Notes: generated from the sequence alone by a model not told the origin. A stretch of DNA of 56,011 bases from Bacteroidales bacterium (GCA_012517855.1 JAAYUD010000037.1:1-56011); one strand, 5' to 3'. Counted from the stretch's first letter, positions 43,065-53,168 are shown. Numbers and translations: made by a program.

Positions 43065-44846
43065 TTATTCGGAAGAGACCACACTCCTCTTGGACTCGGA
43101 CAGTATCCTAACCCATGTACGAATGGAATTGACGATAACGAATACGATAAGCACGATCATGACAACACTGCATACCGCCAACAGATATTCTCCTTTGGGT
43201 AAATAGAACACAAAGATATTGTAAAGACCAGCCGTAAATGCGGTGACAAACATGAACAGAAGTGGCAGCAATGTAGTTAAAGCGTATCTACCCTTACCCA
43301 TTCTGAAAATAATAGTGGTACCGATAGCAAGTGTCATGCTTGCCAGCAACTGATTAGAGAGCCCGAACAAAGGCCAAATGGAAGAAATGGAACCTCCGTA
43401 TACCAAATATCCCCACGTGAAGGACATTAAAGCACTGGTGATAATGACACCCGGTTTCCAGTTGACATTGCCCAAGGGTTTATAAATATGTCCGCCCAGT
43501 TCTTGAAGCAGATAACGTCCTACACGTGTACCGGCATCGATTATGGTAAGGATGAACAACGCTTCGAACATGATAGCGAAATGATACAGGAAAGACATGA
43601 GATGATTCAATCCCGGTATGGTAGCAAAAATATGTGCCATACCTACCGCCAACGAAACAGCTCCGCCGGGACGTCCGGCTACGTTTTCGCCCACCATAGC
43701 CGATAGTGCGGGAAGCTCGTGCACATGCATTCCCAATTTGCTGAAGGCTTCGGCACTGCTATTGATTGCAAAATAATCGGACGGAAGTAGACAGGTAGCG
43801 GCGATAAGTGCCATGACACTGATGAATGCTTCGGCCAGCATGGCACCGAAACCGATGGGAAGTATTTCTTTCTCGTTGGTAATCATCTTAGGTGTAGTAC
43901 CCGTAGCAATGATAGAATGAAAACCGGAGATGGCACCGCAAGCTATAGTGATACACACAAAAGGCCATACCGGACCGGGAACTACCGGACCTCCTCCATG
44001 AATAAATTGGGTAATGGCAGGCATCTGGATGGCCGGATGTACGATAACGATGCCGATAGCCAACAAACCGATAACTCCTATCTTCATATAGGTACTTAAA
44101 TAATCGCGGGGAGCCAGCAATAACCATACAGGAAGTGCTGCCGCTATGAATCCGTAAAGCGGCAATATAATATCGAGCTCTGTACGAGTAAGTGTAAAGA
44201 ACGGAGCCAATGCAGATGTTTGAACCCACGGGCCCACAACGACACAAGCGATGACCAATACGACACCCAACACAGAGGCTTCGGCTATGCGCCCCGGACG
44301 AAGGAAACGCATGTAAACGCCGATAAAGAGGGCTACCGGAATAGTCATGCCTACAGTAAACGCACCCCACGGACTATTGAAAAGAGCATTAGAGACCGCA
44401 ATAGCCATACCCGCCATTGTAATGATCAAAATAAAAATAACGGCGACAGCCGCTACAAGTCCCGTCGTTTTGCCGATCTCTTTCTCGGCGATCTCGGAAA
44501 TGGAAAGTCCATCGTGCCGAACGGATGCGAAAAGGATAACCATATCATGAACGGCACCACCCAGACACGCTCCTATCAAAATCCATATCAACCCCGGTAG
44601 ATAGCCGAACTGAGCTGCCAATACAGGACCGACCAAAGGGCCGGCGCCGGCAATTGCTGCAAAATGGTGACCGAATGTGACCAATTTGTTAGTCGGCACA
44701 TAGTCGTGCCCGTCGTTGTGAAGAATAGCCGGCGTAGTTCTTGTGGAATCGAGGGCAAGTACTTTAGCTGCCATAAAAGCCCCATAATAGCGATAACATA
44801 TTAGCAGAACCAAGGCAGAGAATATTACAATATACAATCCGTTCAT
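43065..44846 (-). CDS. cstA: Carbon starvation protein CstA (peptide/pyruvate transporter)
   Basis: 593 residues with roughly 15 hydrophobic helices. Diagnostic segments are FGHHFAAIAGAGPLVGPVLAAQFG and GAVHDMVILFASVRHDG near the N-terminus. In E. coli, CstA and its relatives take up peptides under carbon starvation or carry pyruvate; the substrate here is not resolved. Inner-membrane. A -7 box on the minus strand lies at 44891-44898. Monocistronic with the strong palindrome after its stop. Confidence 0.92.
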   Translation of the reverse strand: MNGLYIVIFSALVLLICYRYYGAFMAAKVLALDSTRTTPAILHNDGHDYVPTNKLVTFGHHFAAIAGAGPLVGPVLAAQFGYLPGLIWILIGACLGGAVHDMVILFASVRHDGLSISEIAEKEIGKTTGLVAAVAVIFILIITMAGMAIAVSNALFNSPWGAFTVGMTIPVALFIGVYMRFLRPGRIAEASVLGVVLVIACVVVGPWVQTSALAPFFTLTRTELDIILPLYGFIAAALPVWLLLAPRDYLSTYMKIGVIGLLAIGIVIVHPAIQMPAITQFIHGGGPVVPGPVWPFVCITIACGAISGFHSIIATGTTPKMITNEKEILPIGFGAMLAEAFISVMALIAATCLLPSDYFAINSSAEAFSKLGMHVHELPALSAMVGENVAGRPGGAVSLAVGMAHIFATIPGLNHLMSFLYHFAIMFEALFILTIIDAGTRVGRYLLQELGGHIYKPLGNVNWKPGVIITSALMSFTWGYLVYGGSISSIWPLFGLSNQLLASMTLAIGTTIIFRMGKGRYALTTLLPLLFMFVTAFTAGLYNIFVFYLPKGEYLLAVCSVVMIVLIVFVIVNSIRTWVRILSESKRSVVSSE

Positions 44847-44890
44847 TACTTGTGATGTTTTTCTGATGATTTATAGCTTAAAAGCGCCAC

Positions 44891-44898
44891 AAAGATAT
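44891..44898 (-). promoter_or_regulatory. -7 box of cstA
   Basis: Minus strand TATCTTTG fits TAnnTTTG, about 45 bases upstream of the ATG. No clear -33 element. Confidence 0.45.
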
Positions 44899-45015
44899 AA
44901 CGTCTTTGTAAATATCTGTATAAATGCACTTCGGCTTTTAACCTTAATTTACCATTCAGTCTTTTTCGATAAGCAATACTCTTGTGTTTATTACTTCTAT
45001 ATCATACACACAAAA

Positions 45016-45055
45016 ATCGGCATACATCCATTTTTAATACTGGATATATGCCGAT
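45016..45055 (-). terminator. Terminator after the GGGtGRT gene
   Basis: ATCGGCATACATCCA/TGGATATATGCCGAT, 15-bp arms with one mismatch, and on the minus strand a TTTTT run follows. It sits 70 bases beyond the GGGtGRT stop. Confidence 0.7.
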
Positions 45056-45126
45056 ATATAAGATGTTAAGAGGGTTTATTCCAATAGTCTCAAAAGGAAC
45101 ACTACTCCTTAATCTATGTAAACGGA

Positions 45127-46137
45127 TTATTTGCCTAGTGCAGTTGCTACATCAACAGCGCAAGCTACCGTGCAACCTACCATTGGGTTGTTGCCAATGC
45201 CTAAGAATCCCATCATCTCTACGTGAGCAGGAACTGACGAAGAACCGGCAAACTGTGCATCACTGTGCATACGACCCATTGTATCGGTCATACCATAAGA
45301 AGCAGGACCGGCAGCCATATTGTCAGGATGAAGTGTACGTCCCGTACCACCACCGGAAGCTACCGAGAAATAAGGTTTACCGGCAAGTAAGCGCTCTTTT
45401 TTGTATGTGCCAGCTACAGGATGTTGGAAACGAGTAGGATTGGTTGAGTTACCCGTAATAGATACATCAACGCCCTCTTTCCACATAATAGCAACACCTT
45501 CGCGAACATCGTTAGCACCATAGCAACGAACCTTAGAACGCGCGCCATCACTATATTTGATTTCTTCTACAACCTTCAATTCGGAAGTGAAATAATCGAA
45601 ATCGGTTTTTACATAAGTAAATCCGTTAATACGACTAATAACTTGTGCAGCATCTTTGCCCAGTCCATTGAGGATACAACGAAGTGGCTCTTTACGAACT
45701 TTGTCAGCCTTGGCAGCAATTTTGATAGCACCTTCGGCAGCAGCAAAAGACTCGTGGCCTGCCAAAAAGCAGAAACATTTTGTCTCTTCGCGAAGCAAAC
45801 GGGCAGCCAGATTACCATGTCCGATACCAACCTTACGATCGTCGGCAACAGAACCAGGGATACAGAATGCCTGAAGACCGAGACCTATAGCCTCTGCAGC
45901 TTCGGGAGCTGTTTTGCAGCCCTTCTTGATAGCGATAGCAGAACCTACTACGTAAGCCCATTTAGCATTCTCAAAGCAAATAGGTTGAGTTTCTTCGCAA
46001 GTTTTATAAGGATCGAGACCATGTTTATCGCAGATAGCGTTTGCTTCTTCGATATCTTTAATGCCAACTGCATTCAAAGCTGCAAGAATCTGTTTTTCGC
46101 GACGATCTTGGCTTTCAAATTGTACTTTTCTAATCAT
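45127..46137 (-). CDS. GGGtGRT-family protein
   Basis: 336 residues from ATG 46137, supported by an unusually strong ribosome site for this genome, AAGGAGGA, ending about six bases upstream; an in-frame start 18 codons further up lacks one. The namesake ASGGGTGRTLHPDN is present, followed by QFAGSSSVPAHVEMMG and a C-terminal AVDVATALGK. The family is widespread in anaerobes and always linked with a NifU-like scaffold gene, as here; no biochemical function is established. The upstream gene stop is 16 bases away. Probably soluble and metal or cofactor linked by inference. Confidence 0.9.
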   Translation of the reverse strand: MIRKVQFESQDRREKQILAALNAVGIKDIEEANAICDKHGLDPYKTCEETQPICFENAKWAYVVGSAIAIKKGCKTAPEAAEAIGLGLQAFCIPGSVADDRKVGIGHGNLAARLLREETKCFCFLAGHESFAAAEGAIKIAAKADKVRKEPLRCILNGLGKDAAQVISRINGFTYVKTDFDYFTSELKVVEEIKYSDGARSKVRCYGANDVREGVAIMWKEGVDVSITGNSTNPTRFQHPVAGTYKKERLLAGKPYFSVASGGGTGRTLHPDNMAAGPASYGMTDTMGRMHSDAQFAGSSSVPAHVEMMGFLGIGNNPMVGCTVACAVDVATALGK

Positions 46138-46153
46138 AATGTCTTCCTCCTTA

Positions 46154-46855
46154 TTATTCTTTACGTGGGTCAATGTATTTAACGGCACCATCTTCGGGGT
46201 TGAAACGTCCGTAATGGCCAGTAACTTGTTTCAATGCTTCATTGGCATCTACACCTTTCTTAACAGCTTCCATAAATTTGCCCATGTGGATAAATTCGTA
46301 GCCGATGATCAGGTCGTCTTTATCAAGAGCTAAGCGGCTGATATAACCTTCTGTAAGTTCCAAATAGCGAGAACCTTTTGCCATAGTACCGTAAAGAGTT
46401 CCAACCTGACTACGCAGACCTTTACCCAAATCTTCGAGACCGGCACCGATAGCCAATCCATTTTCAGAGAAAGCAGATTGTGTACGTCCGTATACAATTT
46501 GCAAGAAAAGTTCGCGCATTGCCGTATTGATAGCATCGCAAACGAGGTCGGTATTGAGTGCTTCGAGAATGGTCTTACCAGGTAGAATTTCTGATGCCAT
46601 AGCAGCAGAATGAGTCATTCCAGAACAACCGATCGTCTCGATCAAACATTCCTGAATAACGCCCTTTTTGACATTCAATGTGAGCTTGCATGCACCTTGT
46701 TGAGGAGCACACCAACCAATACCGTGTGTTAAACCTGAAATATCAACTATTTCTTTGGCCTTCACCCATTGTCCTTCTTCAGGAATAGGAGCCGGTCCGT
46801 GATTAACCCCTTTTTTTACAACACACATGTGTTCGACTTCGTTGGTATAAATCAT
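46154..46855 (-). CDS. NifU/IscU-like iron-sulfur scaffold protein
   Basis: 233 residues. Conserved cysteines in GLTHGIGWCAPQQGACKL and ECLIETIGCSGMTHS correspond to the scaffold cluster ligands, and the rest follows the helical NifU-N/IscU fold. It would assemble or hand over an Fe-S cluster, perhaps for the GGGtGRT protein encoded next on the same transcript. Its start is the ATG at 46855, about 52 bases from a good promoter. Confidence 0.88.
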   Translation of the reverse strand: MIYTNEVEHMCVVKKGVNHGPAPIPEEGQWVKAKEIVDISGLTHGIGWCAPQQGACKLTLNVKKGVIQECLIETIGCSGMTHSAAMASEILPGKTILEALNTDLVCDAINTAMRELFLQIVYGRTQSAFSENGLAIGAGLEDLGKGLRSQVGTLYGTMAKGSRYLELTEGYISRLALDKDDLIIGYEFIHMGKFMEAVKKGVDANEALKQVTGHYGRFNPEDGAVKYIDPRKE

Positions 46856-46906
46856 AACTGTATCTTTTTAAAACATTAATGGTTTTCTGTTTTTTTTCTT
46901 TCGGCA

Positions 46907-46935
46907 AAATTAACACAATTGTTGCGTTCGACAAA
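46907..46935 (-). promoter_or_regulatory. Promoter of the NifU-like/GGGtGRT operon
   Basis: On the minus strand a TTTG (plus CAAA near 46932-46935) precedes TAATTTTG (plus CAAAATTA at 46907-46914) with a spacer of about 17-19 bases, matching the Bacteroidetes -33/-7 arrangement. Confidence 0.6.
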
Positions 46936-47049
46936 GTATCGTTTGAGGTTTTAAGAAAAAATAAAGATTAAGCAGGTGTAAGTATCGTTTTTGCAAACTG
47001 GAGATAGCGAATAACCCACTTTCGCCAGAAACGACATCAAACAAACCTA

Positions 47050-49872
47050 CTATTTCAATTCTTCCATAATATACTTTGGCGTGTAGCCGGCAGAACTTAA
47101 CGCAACTTGTTCGGGTGTGCCGGTAGTCAATACCTTACCTCCCCCTTGTCCTCCTTCGGGACCCATATCGATAATGTAGTCGGCCATCTTGATGACATCA
47201 AGATTGTGTTCGATCACGATAACCGTATTGCCTTTGTCCACCAAACGATTGAGCACGGTCATCAAGACTCGTATATCTTCAAAATGCAATCCGGTAGTAG
47301 GTTCGTCTAATATATAGAGTGTCTTACCGGTATCTCGTTTGGCAAGTTCGGTGGCCAGCTTCACACGTTGGCTCTCGCCCCCCGAAAGCGTAGTAGATGA
47401 TTGGCCCAGTTTGATATAGCCCATACCTACTTCTTGCAACACCTTTATTTTATTGAGTATCTGAGGTACGTTTTCGAAGAATTCTACCGCCACATTGATA
47501 GTCATATCAAGTACATCGGCTATAGATTTGCCCTTATAGCGCACTTCGAGTGTCTCACGATTATAACGCTTGCCATGACAAACTTCGCAAGGTACATATA
47601 CGTCTGGCAGGAAATTCATCTCAATGGATTTATAGCCATTGCCTTGACACGTTTCGCATCGTCCGCCTTTGACATTAAAAGAGAAACGTCCGGGCTTGTA
47701 TCCACGTATTTTAGCTTCTGGAAGTCCCACAAACAAATTGCGAATATCCGAAAAGACGCCTGTATATGTAGCCGGATTGGAACGCGGAGAACGCCCCAAG
47801 GGAGATTGGTCGACATTAACGACCTTATCAATATGTTCGATACCTTCAATGGCGCGATAGGGCAAAGGATCTTGCAAAGAACGATAAAACTTCTGAGACA
47901 AGATGGGCTGCAATGTATCGTTGATAATAGTAGACTTACCACTACCCGAAACACCGGTGATGCAGATAAGCTTACCGAGCGGGAATTCGACATCTACATT
48001 CTTCAAGTTGTTGCCGTTGCAACCACGCAACCAAAGCGATTTTCCGTTACCGGAACGGCGCTTTTCGGGAACTTTGATTTCTTTCTTACCATTGAGATAA
48101 GATGAGGTGAGCGTATGGGAAGAAAGCATTTCTTTAGGAGTACCTTCAAACATTAATTCGCCTCCCAAACGTCCGGCTTTCGGTCCCATATCAATAATGT
48201 AATCGGCAGCCAACATCATCTCCTTGTCATGCTCCACAACGATAACCGTATTGCCCAAATCACGCAACTCTTTCAGCGAGTTGATAAGCCTTACATTATC
48301 ACGTTGATGCAAACCAATACTTGGCTCATCGAGTATATAGAGCACATTGACCAACTGAGAACCTATCTGCGTTGCCAAACGGATGCGCTGGCTTTCGCCT
48401 CCCGACAAACTCTCGGAAGAACGGTTGAGAGTGAGATAATCCAACCCGACATCCAACAAAAACTTTAATCGGGTGCGAATTTCTTTTATAATTTCTTCGG
48501 CAATATGATTTTGCTTTTCCGATAGATAAGGAGTAACATTGCTTACCCATTCATACAAGTTGGATATTTCCATGTTACTGAGTTGGTTGATATTCTTGTC
48601 GTGAATGCGATAAGAAAGGGCTTCTCTATTGAGACGTGCTCCATGACATTCGGGACATACCACAGAAGAAGCAAACTGTGTAGCCCATTTTTGTGCTGTC
48701 GCCGAAGTCTCGGAAGATTCTTGCAACATCTGGATATATTTTACGACTCCTTCGTAAGAGACAAAATAATCGGAAGTGGTGCCGACCAGTGACTTTTTGA
48801 TCTTAACACGTTCGTCGCTCCCATTTAATATTTCATCAAGAGCCTCTTCGCGCAAATCACCAATAGGGGTATGAAGGTTAGCTTCGTAACGCTCCAACAA
48901 AGAGGCAATCTGCCAAAATATCATAGAATTTTTGTACTTGCCAAGTGGAACGATAGCGCCATCGTAAATAGACAAAGAACGGTTAGGAATAACCTTGTCA
49001 ATATCAATCTGATTGACCACCCCAAGACCTTTGCACCTAGAACAATAGCCCTGTGGCGAATTGAATGAAAAATTGTGAGGAGCAGGCTCCTTATACGATA
49101 GTCCTGTCTTGGGATCCATCAAGTGCTTGCTATAGTAACGCATTTTTTCATCCTGCATATCAAAGATCATCAACAAACCGTCGCCCTGTTTTACCGCTGT
49201 AGCAACAGTCTGTTTGAGACGCTGTGTATCTTTTTCGTCGACAACCAATTTATCAACAACCACCTCTATATCGTGATTTTTATAACGGTCGAGCTTCAAT
49301 CCGGGAGTTATCTCGCACATTTTACCATCAATACGGACATTGAGGAACCCTTTTTTGCGCACTGACTCGAAAAGCTCCTTGTAATGACCTTTACGAGAAC
49401 GAACCAACGGAGCCAAAATATACACGCGATGCCCTTGATAATCTTTCAATATCAGTTGGAGAATCTGTTCTTCCGTATATTTTATCATCTTCTTGCCCGA
49501 AAGATATGAATAGGCATCACCGGCTCGGGCGAATAGCAAGCGCATATAATCATAAATTTCAGTAGTCGTACCGACAGTAGAACGAGGATTTTTATTCGTG
49601 GTCTTCTGTTCGATAGAAATAACAGGACTGAGTCCGGTGATCTTGTCGACATCGGGGCGTGCCAAATTGCCCAAAAAATTACGGGCATAAGCAGAAAAAG
49701 TTTCGATATAACGCCGTTGGCCTTCAGCAAAAATCGTATCGAAAGCCAATGAAGATTTACCGCTGCCACTCAAACCGGTAATCACCGTAAGGCTATTACG
49801 AGGGATGACAGCATCGACATTCTTAAGATTGTGTACTCTTGCTCCATACACATTTATATAGTCCTTTGACAT
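47050..49872 (-). CDS. uvrA: UvrABC excinuclease subunit A
   Basis: 940 residues. Two ABC ATPase halves: Walker A GLSGSGKSSLAF near residue 32 and GVSGSGKSTIIN later, each with LSGGESQRI/V signature loops. Zinc-finger segments CPECHGARLN and CETCQGNGYKS...CEVCHGKRY are complete. UvrA scans for DNA lesions and loads UvrB in nucleotide excision repair; cytoplasmic. Divergent from the LysM gene across 107 bases. Normal length, no anomalies. Confidence 0.98.
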   Translation of the reverse strand: MSKDYINVYGARVHNLKNVDAVIPRNSLTVITGLSGSGKSSLAFDTIFAEGQRRYIETFSAYARNFLGNLARPDVDKITGLSPVISIEQKTTNKNPRSTVGTTTEIYDYMRLLFARAGDAYSYLSGKKMIKYTEEQILQLILKDYQGHRVYILAPLVRSRKGHYKELFESVRKKGFLNVRIDGKMCEITPGLKLDRYKNHDIEVVVDKLVVDEKDTQRLKQTVATAVKQGDGLLMIFDMQDEKMRYYSKHLMDPKTGLSYKEPAPHNFSFNSPQGYCSRCKGLGVVNQIDIDKVIPNRSLSIYDGAIVPLGKYKNSMIFWQIASLLERYEANLHTPIGDLREEALDEILNGSDERVKIKKSLVGTTSDYFVSYEGVVKYIQMLQESSETSATAQKWATQFASSVVCPECHGARLNREALSYRIHDKNINQLSNMEISNLYEWVSNVTPYLSEKQNHIAEEIIKEIRTRLKFLLDVGLDYLTLNRSSESLSGGESQRIRLATQIGSQLVNVLYILDEPSIGLHQRDNVRLINSLKELRDLGNTVIVVEHDKEMMLAADYIIDMGPKAGRLGGELMFEGTPKEMLSSHTLTSSYLNGKKEIKVPEKRRSGNGKSLWLRGCNGNNLKNVDVEFPLGKLICITGVSGSGKSTIINDTLQPILSQKFYRSLQDPLPYRAIEGIEHIDKVVNVDQSPLGRSPRSNPATYTGVFSDIRNLFVGLPEAKIRGYKPGRFSFNVKGGRCETCQGNGYKSIEMNFLPDVYVPCEVCHGKRYNRETLEVRYKGKSIADVLDMTINVAVEFFENVPQILNKIKVLQEVGMGYIKLGQSSTTLSGGESQRVKLATELAKRDTGKTLYILDEPTTGLHFEDIRVLMTVLNRLVDKGNTVIVIEHNLDVIKMADYIIDMGPEGGQGGGKVLTTGTPEQVALSSAGYTPKYIMEELK

Positions 49873-49946
49873 TTTTACCTTTCACTATTAAACTGCAAAA
49901 TTAGTATTTTTTTCTTTATATACACTCATAACTCGATATTTTTGGC

Positions 49947-49954
49947 TAAGTTTG
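49947..49954 (+). promoter_or_regulatory. -7 box of the LysM/binding-domain gene
   Basis: TAAGTTTG fits TAnnTTTG, 26 bases upstream of the ATG. -33 not evident. Confidence 0.5.
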
Positions 49955-49979
49955 CAGACTCAAAAACAATAAAAGATAG

Positions 49980-51737
49980 ATGAAATTACTCAGACTATTT
50001 ATATTCGTATTGTTCATTGGTTTACCAAGCTTGAGCGGCATTGCTCAAGAAGAGAACATTTTTTTTCTACATACCGTAAAGGCAGGACAAACATTATACT
50101 CCATAGCCAGTATGTACAATGTAAGTGTGGATCAAGTAACAAAATTAAATCCGGGAGCAAATGAAATGATCTTCACCGGAGAAGTGTTGCGCATCCCTCA
50201 ACAAAAGAGATCGACTATTACCCCCCTCTTTCATACCATAAAAGCTGGCGAAACACTATATAAACTTTCGCAAATATACAAAGTAAGTGTCAAAGAAATC
50301 TGCGATTTGAATCCGGGCTTGAATGCCGAAAATTTTCATAGCGGAGAAGTGATTCGAATACCCTCCATAACAAAAGAGACCTCGCAAGCAAAAACAGACG
50401 TTGCGATCAACACTGTTGTATCAAAGACAGAAAAAGAAATTGAAACTCCTATCATAGAGAAGTATAAAGAGATGCATAAAGTAAAACGTTCGGAAACGGT
50501 ATACAGTATATGCAAAAAATACAAGATATCAGAAGAAGAGCTATTGGCTGCAAACCCCACAATAAAAACGCAAGGATTGCAAAAAGGCGACATGCTATAT
50601 ATACCCTACCCTGCCCCACCAAAACCTGTAGAAAAGATACCTACAGATAAAGAACTCTTTGAAGCGAGCCGAACAATAGCGAAGAAAACAGGATCGATAA
50701 AACTGGCAGTAATGTTGCCTTTCAAAGAAGACAGCCGAATGGTAGAATACTACGAAGGGATGCTTCTTGCCGTTGATACTCTCAAACGCAGCGGAATATC
50801 AATGGACGTTTATGCCTATGACACCTCTTCAAAAAACATAGATATATTACTGAAGGAAAAATCGGAGCTTGCCAATATGGACATCATATTCGGGCCACGC
50901 GATAAAGCACAAATAAGACCAATGTCCGAATTTGCCCGTAAGCATGAAATAAAACTGGTGATACCCTTCACCTCAAAAGATAATGAAGTCTTTTCGAACC
51001 CTTTCATATATATGATCAATACACCTCAACTGTTCATGTATAGTACCGTATATAACCATCTATTAAAACAATTCAGCAATCCGAACGTTATATTTATAGA
51101 AAACAGCGTAGGAGATAAAAGTAAAGAACAATTCATAAGCGGACTGAAAGATTTTTTACTTCGCAGTGGAGTAACATACACAACCGTTGGAGACGGAGCT
51201 TCGATAGAAAACATGGCAGAAACACTCTTCAATGGACGCACCAATATCTTTATTCCTACATCTGGAACTCATGTGGAAATGATAAAGATCCTTACAAAAA
51301 TGGAATTGCTTAAACGCAACAACCGGTCGATGGCAATCTGCCTATTCGGTTATCCCGAATGGCAAACCATGACTAAAGAACATTTGAAACAATTTTTTGC
51401 CGTAAGTACCTATTTCTATACGTCGTTCTATACAAACAGCCTGTTGCCCGAAGCCAGACGCTTCGATATAGAATATCACAACACTTATCGCAAGGTTATG
51501 GAAGACAGATATCCCAAATACGGGATGTTAGGCTACGACACCGGTTTTTATTTTTTGAGAGGAATCTCGAAATGTGGGAGCAGATTTGACGAAGATATAA
51601 ACAAATTACCTTTCAATCCGGTTCAGACAGGATTTTTAATGAAACGAGTGAACAACTGGGGAGGATTTATCAATCAGAAAGTCTTCTTTATTCATTATGC
51701 AACCAACTCGGAAGTAGAAAGAAACGACTTCGATTAA
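49980..51737 (+). CDS. Exported protein with three LysM domains and a periplasmic-binding-like domain
   Basis: 585 residues. Signal peptide MKLLRLFIFVLFIGLPSLSG. Three LysM modules: HTVKAGQTLYSIASMYNVS, HTIKAGETLYKLSQIYKVS and HKVKRSETVYSICKKYKIS, each with its LRIP/IRIP/LYIP end. From about residue 225 a type-I periplasmic-binding fold follows (IKLAVMLPFKEDSRMVEYYEGMLLAVD). This joins peptidoglycan binding with a ligand-binding scaffold, a pattern known in Bacteroidetes though the ligand is unknown. Sixteen bases before the barrel gene, so one transcript; envelope-located. Confidence 0.88.
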   Translation: MKLLRLFIFVLFIGLPSLSGIAQEENIFFLHTVKAGQTLYSIASMYNVSVDQVTKLNPGANEMIFTGEVLRIPQQKRSTITPLFHTIKAGETLYKLSQIYKVSVKEICDLNPGLNAENFHSGEVIRIPSITKETSQAKTDVAINTVVSKTEKEIETPIIEKYKEMHKVKRSETVYSICKKYKISEEELLAANPTIKTQGLQKGDMLYIPYPAPPKPVEKIPTDKELFEASRTIAKKTGSIKLAVMLPFKEDSRMVEYYEGMLLAVDTLKRSGISMDVYAYDTSSKNIDILLKEKSELANMDIIFGPRDKAQIRPMSEFARKHEIKLVIPFTSKDNEVFSNPFIYMINTPQLFMYSTVYNHLLKQFSNPNVIFIENSVGDKSKEQFISGLKDFLLRSGVTYTTVGDGASIENMAETLFNGRTNIFIPTSGTHVEMIKILTKMELLKRNNRSMAICLFGYPEWQTMTKEHLKQFFAVSTYFYTSFYTNSLLPEARRFDIEYHNTYRKVMEDRYPKYGMLGYDTGFYFLRGISKCGSRFDEDINKLPFNPVQTGFLMKRVNNWGGFINQKVFFIHYATNSEVERNDFD

Positions 51738-51752
51738 AAAAACAGAAAGTCT

Positions 51753-52439
51753 ATGAAAAGAGAGATATTACTTATCATATCATTTATATTTATTTGTGAA
51801 ATATCGACCTATGCCCAAATTGGAGAACAGCGCAACAACCTCTCGGTAGGCTTTAGTGGTGGATATGTGAGCAATTCCGTGAGTTTTCAACCGACAATCA
51901 AACAAAGTGGAATGCCCGGCATTACGTTTGGCGTGACAGGTAGATACATCTCCGAAAAATATTTCAATATGATATGTGGAGCACAGCTTGAACTGAATTT
52001 TGTTCAGATGGGATGGAACGAGAAAGTGCCTGATGGATCAATCGGCACATACAAACGAAGAATGAACTATATACAAATTCCATTTTTGGCGCACTTGGCT
52101 TTTGGTAAAGAACAAAAAGGAATGCAATTTTTTGTCAACGCAGGCCCTCAAATAGGCTTTCTGCTAAACGAAAATCAAACATTCAGTAAGGATTTTGACA
52201 TATCAAACCGCATCGTAACTATGCAATACGGCAAAATGGCGGAGCGCAAGTTCGACTACGGCATAGCAGCCGGAATTGGATTAGAACTGAAAACAGGAAT
52301 AGGCAGCTTTCTTGTAGAAGGAAGGTACTACTATGGTTTATCTGACTTTTATAAAACGACAAAGCAAGATTACTTTTCAAGAGCAGCCAATACGACCATG
52401 TCTGTAAAAGTGACTTATCTTTTCGATTTATCGAAATAA
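51753..52439 (+). CDS. Outer-membrane beta-barrel protein, PorT-like
   Basis: 228 residues with signal peptide MKREILLIISFIFICEISTYAQ. Strands such as LSVGFSGGYVSNSVSF, FGVTGRYISEKYFNMI and the final MSVKVTYLFDLSK (aromatic near the end) indicate a small barrel. It follows the LysM/binding-domain gene by 15 bases and may be its outer-membrane partner, an inference from operon placement. Specific cargo or pore function unknown. Confidence 0.8.
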   Translation: MKREILLIISFIFICEISTYAQIGEQRNNLSVGFSGGYVSNSVSFQPTIKQSGMPGITFGVTGRYISEKYFNMICGAQLELNFVQMGWNEKVPDGSIGTYKRRMNYIQIPFLAHLAFGKEQKGMQFFVNAGPQIGFLLNENQTFSKDFDISNRIVTMQYGKMAERKFDYGIAAGIGLELKTGIGSFLVEGRYYYGLSDFYKTTKQDYFSRAANTTMSVKVTYLFDLSK

Positions 52440-52465
52440 AAAGAATCAGATTGCTAAATTTATCG

Positions 52466-52473
52466 TATATTTG
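52466..52473 (+). promoter_or_regulatory. -7 box of the DUF2461 gene
   Basis: TATATTTG fits TAnnTTTG, 26 bases upstream of the ATG; no good -33. Confidence 0.45.
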
Positions 52474-52499
52474 TCTGAAATAATTTGAAACAATAAGTT

Positions 52500-53168
52500 A
52501 TGAATGCAGATATCATATTTAGATTTTTAAGAGATATTGCAGTCCACAATGACCGTGAATGGTTTCAGGCTAACCGTAATGAATGGGATAATGCAAAAGT
52601 GGAATTTGAAAATTTCATGGCAGCCGTTATAGGCAGAATTTCTATTTTCGACGAAACAGTTCGTCATATTCGCCCACAAGATTGCATGTACCGTATCTAT
52701 CGCGATATCCGATTCTCATCCGACAAATCTCCATACAAGCGCCACATCGGGGGATACATTAATAGTAAAGGCAAAAAATCTGCTCACTCCGGATACTATA
52801 TTCACATGGAAATAGGCAACTGTATGCTCTGTAGTGGCAGTCTATTTGTTACCGGCGAAATGCTGAAAGCTCTGCGCCGTAGTGTATATGACAACATAGA
52901 TGAATATAGAAAGATAGTAGAAGACGAAGAGTTCAAAAAATACTTTCCAACCATAGGATTCGAACATCTAAAAACAGCCCCAAAGGGATATCCCAAAGAT
53001 TATCCATATATTGACTATCTGAAATGCAAAGATTATTCGGTATGCATGCCTATATCGGATAATTTCTTCAGTGAACCCGACCTCTTGGAAAAGCTTGATG
53101 ATATATTCAAACAAATGAAACGTCTCAACGATTTTTTAAATGAGACGATAGACAATATGGAAATATAA
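52500..53168 (+). CDS. DUF2461 (TIGR02453) protein
   Basis: 222 residues, normal for the family. Signature segments are FLRDIAVHNDREWFQANR near the N-terminus and RIYRDIRFSSDKSPYKRH about residue 63, plus GGYIHME-like YYIHMEIGN. A conserved soluble family across bacteria and fungi with no known activity. Monocistronic by promoter and spacing; the next gene (glgB) lies 66 bases away. Confidence 0.88.
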   Translation: MNADIIFRFLRDIAVHNDREWFQANRNEWDNAKVEFENFMAAVIGRISIFDETVRHIRPQDCMYRIYRDIRFSSDKSPYKRHIGGYINSKGKKSAHSGYYIHMEIGNCMLCSGSLFVTGEMLKALRRSVYDNIDEYRKIVEDEEFKKYFPTIGFEHLKTAPKGYPKDYPYIDYLKCKDYSVCMPISDNFFSEPDLLEKLDDIFKQMKRLNDFLNETIDNMEI

